DNA of 20,297 bases from positions 1 to 20,297 of the forward strand of contig DDTZ01000133.1 in assembly GCA_002344565.1 (NCBI GenBank). Direction: 5' to 3'. This document shows positions 14,726 to 20,297 of the stretch, in pieces; position 1 is the first letter of the stretch, and each line of letters starts with the position of its first letter. Source of the DNA: Bdellovibrionaceae bacterium UBA2351. Its GTDB lineage: Bacteria; Bdellovibrionota; Bdellovibrionia; Bdellovibrionales; Bdellovibrionaceae. The position numbers were made by a program, and so were the translations under genes. Below the pieces are notes generated by a model. It was given only the letters and a program-made list of their open reading frames with translations, did no database searches and was not told the origin of the DNA.

Positions 14726-15426
14726 TGCGTATTCTAGTTGTTGAAGATCAAACTAAAATGGCCCAGTTCTTAAAGAAGGGGCTTATCGAATCTGGTTATT
14801 CTGTTGATGTGGCCGAGTCCGGCTTATCCGCTGAATCCTATTGCAGTTCGTCGGAGTATGATCTCGTCATTTTAGATGTAGGTCTACCTGATCAAAGTGG
14901 TATCGATACAGCTCGCCATTTACGCCGTGATGGCTTAAATGCTCCTATCCTAATGCTGACAGCCCTTTCCAGCACTAAAGATAAAATCTTGGGTTTAGAC
15001 TCTGGTGCCGACGACTACATGACTAAGCCGTATTCATTTGAAGAACTACTTGCACGGGTCCGTGCTTTACTGAGACGCCAAACCTCATCCAGTCAGGTAT
15101 CGAACACGAAACTTATTTTCGCCGATCTGGAAATGGATTTGGTTTTGCGCAAAGTTCATCGTGGTCAAAAAGAAATATCACTTACATTAAAAGAGTTTTC
15201 GCTACTTGAGTATTTCATGCGCAATCCTAATCGTCCACTCGGCCGCACCTCTATAGCGGAACATGTATGGGATGTACATTTTGATTCCGAGAGTAATGTT
15301 ATCGATGTGTACGTAAATATGCTGAGAAAAAAAATTGATGCTCCTTTTGATACAAAACTGATTCATACCGTTATCGGCGTTGGTTATGTCCTGAAGAACG
15401 ACGAATCTAGCGAGTCTGCCAATTGA
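14725..15426 (+). CDS. Two-component response regulator, OmpR/PhoB family
   Basis: The 233-aa protein has a receiver domain (1-120) with acidic pocket E7/D8, phospho-acceptor D51 in LVILDVGLPDQSG, T79 in MLTA and K101 in MTKPYSFEEL. A winged-helix DNA-binding domain follows (about 128-228), with the typical ending LTLKEFSLLEYFMRNPNRP, VWDVHFDSESNVIDVYVNML and VIGVGYVL. It should act as a phosphorylation-dependent transcription factor. Translation is coupled on both sides: it overlaps the upstream secreted protein gene by one base and the kinase gene by four. Similarity in style to the CusR/CopR/QseB group is noted, but the signal is unknown. Confidence 0.94.
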   Translation: MRILVVEDQTKMAQFLKKGLIESGYSVDVAESGLSAESYCSSSEYDLVILDVGLPDQSGIDTARHLRRDGLNAPILMLTALSSTKDKILGLDSGADDYMTKPYSFEELLARVRALLRRQTSSSQVSNTKLIFADLEMDLVLRKVHRGQKEISLTLKEFSLLEYFMRNPNRPLGRTSIAEHVWDVHFDSESNVIDVYVNMLRKKIDAPFDTKLIHTVIGVGYVLKNDESSESAN

Positions 15427-16898
15427 AATCGTCTATCGGCTGGTTGAATAGCATTTTCCGCCGAGTTCTTATATTCATGAATTTCCGGGTGAGATTGACG
15501 TTAATCTTTGCTTTGATTTTCGGGATTACTACGATCTCATTTAACTTGTTAGTTTTTGATTACTCAATCGATGCCCTTAAGAGAGACTTCGATGATGCTC
15601 TTTACAACTACTGTATCGACATCAGTGAATCAGTAGAAAATCAAATCCGTAAAGGCCCTATCAACGTAGGTTCAATCGATTTAGACCAACAAAAAATCCT
15701 TCCATTCTCGCTCGGCACCACTCGCATTCTGCTTCGTGACCGTGATGGCAAGGTACTTAGTCAATTTGGAAATTTAGGCGACTATTTGCCGCCATTTGAG
15801 GATCAACTCGAAAAAATTAAAACGGGAACAGACGTAACTTTCAAGACTATATACGAGTTGAATCAACTACCCGATTCCGAAGCTGATTCCTATAGACTGA
15901 TTACATTTCCAATTGAAAACCAAAGTCCGCAACACTTTCTGCAAGTATTAGCACCGCGGACCCTCTTGGAAACACAAATTGACAACCGTCTGCAAGTCAT
16001 CCAGGTCGGCATTCCTTTAGCCATCGTGATCTCGATGCTATTGGGATATTTTCTGTCGGGCCGCGCTCTTATTCCCGTACGGGACATTATTGCAAAAACT
16101 CAAGATATTAAGGCCACTGTTCTTTCTGAACGCGTGCCTGTAAGCCCCGTGCGTGATGAGTTCCGGCAACTTGCGCTCACCATGAATCAGATGCTCGATC
16201 GTATCGAAAAATCCTTTCAAAGCCAGGAACGATTTGTCGCCGATGCCTCTCATCAACTACTTTCACCACTGACAATTTTAAAGTCGTCATTAGAATCTCG
16301 GTTGAAGGACTCCACATTAGACTCCGAAGCTAAACAGTTTTTGATCGGACAAGAAACCGAGGTGAATCACCTGATTGATATCATCAAAGACATGTTGTTG
16401 CTGGCCCGCTTGGACGCCGGATTACACGTGAAACTGTTTTCGAGCATTCACCTTGAGGAAATTATTTTACGAGTGGTTTCAAATCTACAAGCACGGGCTC
16501 AGCTTCACCAACAGAAGTTGATTTTTAATATCATTGATAATGATTTCGCGAGCCCTAAAGTAATGGGCGATCCTGACTTACTAAAACATCTATTTTACAA
16601 CCTAATTGAAAATGCGATGAAATACTCACCCGCTCATAGTCAAATTCGAATCGATTTGATTTGGGAAAAGGATTTCTCAATTGTTAAAGTCGCTGACGAA
16701 GGGCCTGGCATTTCACACAGTATGGCACCGCTTCTTTTTGAGAGATTCAGCCGTGCGCCAGAAACAAGTCAAACATCAGGCTATGGTTTAGGGCTAGCAA
16801 TCGTTAAAAAAATCAGTGATTTACACAAGTCTGCTATAGAGTTTAGCAATCTAAATCCCAGAGGCACTGAGTTTCAATTTAAGATTAAAAATAATTAA
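15423..16898 (+). CDS. Sensor histidine kinase with periplasmic domain and HAMP
   Basis: The 491-aa kinase has a first membrane helix (about 23-46), a periplasmic sensor region of some 145 residues, a second helix (about 194-212), a HAMP linker (to about 262) and a HisKA domain. The phospho-acceptor is H277 in VADASHQLLSPLT; residues following the His are Q-L-L-S rather than E-L-R-T. The ATPase domain carries the N box NLIENAMKYSP, G1 VADEGPGI, the F box LFERFS and G2 GYGLGLAIVKK, all intact. Partner is the preceding regulator. The start used is TTG at 15423, overlapping the regulator stop (TTGA); an ATG at 15477 (residue 19) would still leave the first helix. Neither has a convincing ribosome site, so the start is uncertain. 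Confidence 0.92.
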   Translation: MKSSIGWLNSIFRRVLIFMNFRVRLTLIFALIFGITTISFNLLVFDYSIDALKRDFDDALYNYCIDISESVENQIRKGPINVGSIDLDQQKILPFSLGTTRILLRDRDGKVLSQFGNLGDYLPPFEDQLEKIKTGTDVTFKTIYELNQLPDSEADSYRLITFPIENQSPQHFLQVLAPRTLLETQIDNRLQVIQVGIPLAIVISMLLGYFLSGRALIPVRDIIAKTQDIKATVLSERVPVSPVRDEFRQLALTMNQMLDRIEKSFQSQERFVADASHQLLSPLTILKSSLESRLKDSTLDSEAKQFLIGQETEVNHLIDIIKDMLLLARLDAGLHVKLFSSIHLEEIILRVVSNLQARAQLHQQKLIFNIIDNDFASPKVMGDPDLLKHLFYNLIENAMKYSPAHSQIRIDLIWEKDFSIVKVADEGPGISHSMAPLLFERFSRAPETSQTSGYGLGLAIVKKISDLHKSAIEFSNLNPRGTEFQFKIKNN

Positions 16899-16990
16899 TC
16901 TGGTTTTAATTTGAACTTTATTACGATGGCGTAGTCTTAATCCATCAACAAAAAGAGTCTAATTACGGACTTTATATATAAGGAGATCTT

Positions 16991-17236
16991 ATGAAATCAT
17001 TATTAATCGGTTTAGTATCTGTTATGGCTACTGTAGCTTTCGCAAACGAAGGCGCAGCAACTACAGCTCCAGCAACTGCTCCAACTGAACAAAAAGTTGA
17101 AGCTCCTAAAGATGCTGCTCATGGCGCACCTGCGGAACACAAAGAACACAAAGCTGAAAAGAAAGCTAAGAAAAACAAAAAAGCTAAAGCTGAAAAAGCT
17201 GAAAAAACAGAAAAAACTGAAGAAGCAAAACACTAG
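16991..17236 (+). CDS. Small exported Lys/Ala/Glu-rich protein
   Basis: The 81-aa product has a signal peptide (1-18, cleavage after AFA) and then a low-complexity, highly charged mature part. This is Ala/Thr/Pro-rich at first (about 20-45), then built of KAEK/KTEK-like repeats with several histidines. AAGGAG lies 7 nt before the ATG, and a strong terminator follows, so it is likely a real, well expressed gene. In composition it resembles enterobacterial acid-shock proteins (Asr) and other small periplasmic basic proteins, but low-complexity similarity is not proof of homology. It lies 92 bp after the histidine kinase gene and could be its target or part of its transcript. Confidence 0.8.
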   Translation: MKSLLIGLVSVMATVAFANEGAATTAPATAPTEQKVEAPKDAAHGAPAEHKEHKAEKKAKKNKKAKAEKAEKTEKTEEAKH

Positions 17237-17264
17237 TTTTGATTCTATACTCAGTGACGAGTAT

Positions 17265-17298
17265 AAAAGCTACGTAGCAATACGTAGCTTTTTTTTTA
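17265..17298 (+). terminator. Intrinsic terminator
   Basis: AGCTACGTA (17268-17276) pairs perfectly with TACGTAGCT (17281-17289) around a GCAA tetraloop, extended by A-T pairs and followed by a run of nine T. It ends the small exported protein gene. The A run on the left gives a shorter T tract on the minus strand, so it could also stop folE transcription. Confidence 0.9.
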
Positions 17299-17318
17299 CT
17301 TTTTCTAAATTGGAAAGC

Positions 17319-18017
17319 TTAGTTGCAGTTCTGAAGGAACTCTTTGCGAGTTTCCGCTCGAGTTTTAAAATCGCCGCGTAAATCGGTAGTAATCGTCGTT
17401 GAATTCGCATCCTCAATACCACGCGCGATTACGCAAAAATGCTTTGCATTTATATACACAGCTACATGAGGCGTTTCCAAAACGTATTCCAAACAATCTG
17501 CAATTTGTTTAGTCAGGCGTTCTTGAACCTGTGGGCGACGGGAAAAGAAATCTACGATTCGATTAATTTTTGATAAACCAATTACTTTTTTACTTGGAAT
17601 ATAAGCAATCGTCGCATGCCCCTGAATTGTCTGGAAATGATGCTCGCAATATGAGATCAAATCGATGTTTTTAACCGCGATCATCTGATCATATTGCATC
17701 TTGTTTTCAATTGTTGTGATCTTTGGAAAGTTAGAGGTGTTTAAACCTTTAAAAATTTCGTTCACATACATTTTAGCTACACGCTTTGGCGTGTCTCTTA
17801 GGCTATCATCGGAAAGATCTAAACCCAACGTCTTCATTATTTCGGTAAAGTGAAATTTGATTTTCTCGACTTTTTCCTCAGAGCTTAATTCTGAATCTTG
17901 ATGAGGCGATGGTAGAACATGACTTAGAATTTCTTTTTTAATATTCATTTCCGTATTATCTTTCACGAGAGACGTACAATCTATTTCTTTGTCCTCGATT
18001 TCTATCTTGTAACCCAT
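17319..18017 (-). CDS. folE: GTP cyclohydrolase I
   Basis: FolE converts GTP to dihydroneopterin triphosphate, the first step of folate and tetrahydropterin synthesis. Zinc ligands are visible: C124 and H127 in SYCEHHF, and C195 in KHFCVIARG. Other family blocks are RDTPKRVAKMYV (75-86), GHATIAYIPSKKVIGLSKI (133-151), DFFSRRPQVQERLTKQI and the C-terminal FKTRAETRKEFL. The enzymatic domain starts near residue 48. The 232-aa length reflects a divergent N-terminal extension of about 45 residues; M24 (MNIKKE) is an alternative start. However, AAAGGA lies 4 nt before the chosen ATG, which supports it. The ribosome site is inside a short hairpin. Confidence 0.95.
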   Translation of the reverse strand: MGYKIEIEDKEIDCTSLVKDNTEMNIKKEILSHVLPSPHQDSELSSEEKVEKIKFHFTEIMKTLGLDLSDDSLRDTPKRVAKMYVNEIFKGLNTSNFPKITTIENKMQYDQMIAVKNIDLISYCEHHFQTIQGHATIAYIPSKKVIGLSKINRIVDFFSRRPQVQERLTKQIADCLEYVLETPHVAVYINAKHFCVIARGIEDANSTTITTDLRGDFKTRAETRKEFLQNCN

Positions 18018-18022
18018 ATAAT

Positions 18023-18037
18023 CCTTTGTCCCAAAGG
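18023..18037 (-). promoter_or_regulatory. Hairpin overlapping the folE ribosome binding site
   Basis: On the minus strand CCTTTG-GGA-CAAAGG is a perfect 6-bp stem. The AAAGG of its right arm is the ribosome binding site of folE. Pairing would hide that site, so the hairpin may set a low or switchable translation rate. It is too small to be a known pterin or folate riboswitch. Confidence 0.4.
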
Positions 18038-18158
18038 GTTGTATAGTTTAACATCATGAGATCAAAGTGTTTTTCCTATTTGATTGAATTGTTTACAATT
18101 TATTAAACGCCAAATGCTGTATATTTTAATACGTGGGTGTTTTTTTAAAGGAGGCTGT

Positions 18159-18596
18159 ATGAAATTCATAAGTGATTTGCTACTCGGCATACTTAAATCT
18201 GTAGCCGTTGCCATCATCTTATCAACACTCGCACTTAGCCTTATGCAAAAGAAATTTCCACCCTCATTTACCGAAGCACGGTCGCTGCTAGAGAGCGCTA
18301 ACAAAGTCATTGAGATGGGTACGTCTCTAAAAACAGACCAAACTAATATTGAAGCTATTTTCAATCGTCAAAATTTAGTTACTAGCCGAGACAAACTTCT
18401 AAAAGAAGCCGAACTGATTGAAGCCAGCACCCAACAGCCAGTTGATCAGCCTAAGCAAGCAAAAGATATTACGGATACATCAAAACGTGACTTGGCCATG
18501 CTCAAAATTCGCTTGGAGCAATCAGAATATAAAATTCGTTTACTAGAGTATGAAATGAAGCAACTTAAGGACGAGTATCGAAAACTTAAACGCTAA
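18159..18596 (+). CDS. Membrane-anchored coiled-coil protein of unknown function
   Basis: The start is set by AAAGGAGG 6 nt before the ATG at 18159; the open frame extends 25 codons farther upstream, but nothing supports a start there. The 145-aa protein has one N-terminal membrane helix (about 8-27, GILKSVAVAIILSTLALSL). It then has a periplasmic or cytoplasmic helical region and a strongly heptad-like C-terminal segment (about 105-145: MLKIRLEQSEYKIRLLEYEM and onward), ending in basic residues. I do not recognise a family. The Pro/Gln-rich break at about 92-102 separates two helical parts. It is convergent with the amine oxidase gene, with 9 bp between the two stops. Confidence 0.8.
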   Translation: MKFISDLLLGILKSVAVAIILSTLALSLMQKKFPPSFTEARSLLESANKVIEMGTSLKTDQTNIEAIFNRQNLVTSRDKLLKEAELIEASTQQPVDQPKQAKDITDTSKRDLAMLKIRLEQSEYKIRLLEYEMKQLKDEYRKLKR

Positions 18597-18605
18597 ACAG
18601 AACGT

Positions 18606-20042
18606 TTACGTCCAATCCTTTTCAAGCACCAACGTCGTTAGATTTTTCGAAGCTCGATGAGCGCTCTTAACACAATCGTTAAGACTCGAACCAACAGAGT
18701 ACCCCAAATAATCCCCTACCAACTGCAAGGTCATTCGATCCCAATTTTCAAGGTAGGCCCGCTTAATCGCCAATAATGTTTTAGGATTCAGTTTTAACTC
18801 ACTTCCGTTAATCTGCGGATGCTGAGACCATGAATAGAAATTAATCTCTTCAAAATCCTTCACTCCAAATACAGTCGCCATTTGATTTTTCATGGTGTTG
18901 ATATCGCCGTGTTCAATAGGATTTTCTAAATCAATCGTAAATACGTGGTCTTCTTTAGTTACCTTGAATTTATTAGATTCAAAGAAATAATAGTCTCCAT
19001 TTTCTTTGGTCGATTTCGTTACCGTCTTAAATACAATTCGGTAATGCGCCTTAAACTGTGCTTGAAAAATGGCATCCTTAAAATCTTTGTTCGTAAATAC
19101 TTGATCGATGCCTTTTACATATTTAATTTGATTAAACGGTAAAGCCAAAATTACAAACGGAGAGCTTAGCTTTTTCAATCCTTCTTTAGTTTGAATATGA
19201 CAAACCCAACGATCTTTCTGGCGACTGATTTCCACCAATTTAGAATCTAACTGCATGCTGTAATTAGGAATGACTCCGCTCACACGCTGACTCATGATAT
19301 CTACAAATTGCGACATCCCGTTTGGAATATACATTTTCTTGCTCGTTAGAGTGAGCTTCTCGAAATGATAGAGCCACTCTAAATAGGAAATATCGACAGT
19401 CTTTTTCTGAAAGTGAATTTCGGCCCAACTTTTAAAAATTGCCCGCCCCTTAAAATCCAGCTTCGAGTCACTTAAAATATCGGCGAACGAAATCTTATCG
19501 TACGCAGTCAAACCACTAATGACGTCCTCAAAATAGGGGTCTTGCGCCAATTGATCCGTTAGTTTTCTAACACGTGCCAGTTCTTTATTCCATGACTTAA
19601 CTGTTGCTGAATAAGCCGACAGGACCGACTGATACGACATAACTTCTTTATTCATGCAAAAAAAATGAGAGTTCTTTTGAAAGGGAGCGTCCTCCAAATC
19701 TACATTCATTTCCTTGATTAGTTCAATTACCTCTTGATCCATTGAATCGAGGTAACGAGCTCCTAAATCAATACTAGTGATCGGAGCCGGGAATCGCTGA
19801 GACAGAACACGACCACCCAATCGGTTTGAACCTTCAAAAATGCGATAGGGAATGCCGTTCTTCTTTAAAAAATACGCAGCACTTAGTCCAGATAGGCCAC
19901 CACCAAAGATCAGAACCTCTTTAGAGTAGTCGGATTTTTCAATTTCAAAGTAGCGATCAAGCGCAGCGCAACCCGTCAGACTGAGGACTGATAGCGCTTT
20001 TGCCGAATTCACACTATTTTTTAAAAACTTTCTTCTATCCAT
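18606..20042 (-). CDS. Flavin amine oxidase with twin-arginine signal
   Basis: The 478-aa protein begins MDRRKFLKNSV, an RRxFLK twin-arginine signal, and also has a lipobox-like LTGC with C25, so it is probably exported folded and perhaps lipid-anchored. The FAD dinucleotide-binding loop is FGGGLSGLSAAYFLKK (46-61), followed by FEGSNRLGGRV (69-79), the standard start of the amine oxidase / phytoene desaturase-like superfamily. The C-terminal FAD site appears as LVGDYLGYSVGSSLNDCVKSA. FAD-bound proteins are typical Tat cargo. The substrate (amine, carotenoid-like or porphyrin-like) cannot be read from the sequence. A TATAAT -10 box lies 10 nt before the ATG and there is no ribosome site. It is divergent from the possible oxygenase gene at the right edge. 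Confidence 0.88.
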   Translation of the reverse strand: MDRRKFLKNSVNSAKALSVLSLTGCAALDRYFEIEKSDYSKEVLIFGGGLSGLSAAYFLKKNGIPYRIFEGSNRLGGRVLSQRFPAPITSIDLGARYLDSMDQEVIELIKEMNVDLEDAPFQKNSHFFCMNKEVMSYQSVLSAYSATVKSWNKELARVRKLTDQLAQDPYFEDVISGLTAYDKISFADILSDSKLDFKGRAIFKSWAEIHFQKKTVDISYLEWLYHFEKLTLTSKKMYIPNGMSQFVDIMSQRVSGVIPNYSMQLDSKLVEISRQKDRWVCHIQTKEGLKKLSSPFVILALPFNQIKYVKGIDQVFTNKDFKDAIFQAQFKAHYRIVFKTVTKSTKENGDYYFFESNKFKVTKEDHVFTIDLENPIEHGDINTMKNQMATVFGVKDFEEINFYSWSQHPQINGSELKLNPKTLLAIKRAYLENWDRMTLQLVGDYLGYSVGSSLNDCVKSAHRASKNLTTLVLEKDWT

Positions 20043-20052
20043 TTTTATTGGT

Positions 20053-20081
20053 ATTATAGTCCTTCAACCTCTTAAGTGAAA
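20053..20081 (-). promoter_or_regulatory. Promoter of the amine oxidase gene, nearly leaderless
   Basis: A perfect TATAAT (20053-20058, minus strand) lies 17 nt after a weak -35 TTTCAC (20076-20081). It ends 10 nt before the ATG, so the mRNA should start about 3-4 nt upstream of the start codon. On the other strand TATAGT (20055-20060) overlaps it and could serve the divergent gene at 20092. Confidence 0.5.
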
Positions 20082-20091
20082 GATATTTATC

Positions 20092-20297
20092 ATGTCCCCC
20101 GCTTTAAATTGGCCTCATTTCTGCCACAAGTTATCAGACGACCGGCTAAAAGAAATTTTGGGGCAAATTGAAGAGTCAGGATTCTACACGAATGATGCAT
20201 TTCTCGACAGCGATAGTGTTTTAAGCTGGAAACAGTATGTGGAAAATCTGAGCCAACAAAATCAATTTAGAGAGTCTTCTATCGGAAAAAAAGGCCA
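20092..20297 (+). CDS. N-terminal part of a possible 2OG-Fe(II) oxygenase family protein (cut by the window end)
   Basis: An open frame of 68 codons starts at ATG 20092 and runs off the right edge. The visible part is LSDDRLKEILGQIEESGFYTNDAFLDSDSV, then an alpha-helical stretch, then FRESSIGKKG. An N-terminal helix with '(G)(F/W)...D.FL', followed some 25 residues later by 'FRxxxIGxxG', resembles the start of bacterial prolyl-4-hydroxylase-like 2-oxoglutarate/Fe(II) oxygenases. The catalytic HxD...H motif would lie outside the window, so this assignment is tentative. It is divergent from the amine oxidase with 49 bp between starts. Confidence 0.5.
   Translation, partial: MSPALNWPHFCHKLSDDRLKEILGQIEESGFYTNDAFLDSDSVLSWKQYVENLSQQNQFRESSIGKKG

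Noticed and set aside
17012..17381. Overlapping frames at the small exported protein (minus-strand Phe/Ser-rich frame and a second plus-strand Lys/Leu-rich frame)
   Set aside because: Both are shadows of a low-complexity Lys/Ala/Glu sequence; only the 16991 frame has a ribosome site and signal peptide.
18084..18158. Longer N terminus for the coiled-coil protein
   Set aside because: The extra 25 codons contain no supported start, and the strong AAAGGAGG site precisely serves the ATG at 18159.
18587..18608. TAAACG / CGTTTA hairpin between the coiled-coil gene and the amine oxidase as a terminator
   Set aside because: It is only 6 AT-rich pairs with a 10-nt loop, overlaps both coding ends and has no T tract, so the evidence is too weak to list.

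Overview
The window looks like chromosomal DNA from a free-living or predatory Gram-negative bacterium with rather low GC (about 42% by eye). The gene set is housekeeping: lipoprotein and Tat-exported proteins, selenouridine tRNA modification, linear arginine biosynthesis with a bifunctional-type ArgJ, and a TatA gene. Composition and protein style fit the Bdellovibrionota (Bdellovibrio / Pseudobdellovibrio-like), but no rRNA or other taxonomic marker is present, so this is an inference. No prophage, transposase, CRISPR array, tRNA or rRNA was recognised.

Layout. 1-1940 (+): the end of a DUF502 membrane protein overlaps a large uncharacterised conserved protein. 1997-3511 (-): an M17 leucyl aminopeptidase. 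3561-4992 (+): an endonuclease/exonuclease/phosphatase-fold protein and ApaG. 4989-6902 (-): an operon of an FKBP-type prolyl isomerase lipoprotein, PdxH and pyroglutamyl peptidase. 6903-7653: the only long gap, holding two convergent, homologous, highly structured repeat elements. 7654-10774 (-): argC-argJ-argB. 10864-11760 (+): an EamA-type permease. 11743-14154 (-): tatA, selD and mnmH. 14282-17236 (+): a secreted unknown protein, an OmpR-type response regulator, a histidine kinase and a small Lys/Ala-rich exported protein, closed by a strong intrinsic terminator. 17319-18017 (-): folE. 18159-18596 (+): a small membrane-anchored coiled-coil protein. 18606-20042 (-): a Tat-exported flavin amine oxidase. 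20092-end (+): the start of a possible 2OG-Fe(II) oxygenase.

How the genes work together. ArgC, ArgJ and ArgB supply three consecutive enzymatic activities of the acetylated arginine route. SelD makes selenophosphate and MnmH uses it to convert 2-thiouridine to 2-selenouridine in tRNA. TatA is part of the translocase that would export the RR-signal amine oxidase at the right end. The response regulator and kinase genes overlap each other and form one signalling unit with the flanking exported proteins.

The most unusual object is the pair of elements at 7011-7247 and 7408-7646. They are homologous, in opposite orientation and nearly equal in length (237 and 239 bp). Each folds on itself through a 30-37 bp outer helix, a 28 bp perfect inner helix and a three-way core. 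The helices differ between copies but the changes are compensated on both arms, while several internal-loop and hairpin sequences are conserved. That pattern indicates selection on, or copying of, a nucleic-acid structure I do not recognise. A second pattern is three genes whose best -10 box lies 9-10 nt before ATG with no Shine-Dalgarno sequence, suggesting leaderless or nearly leaderless mRNAs.
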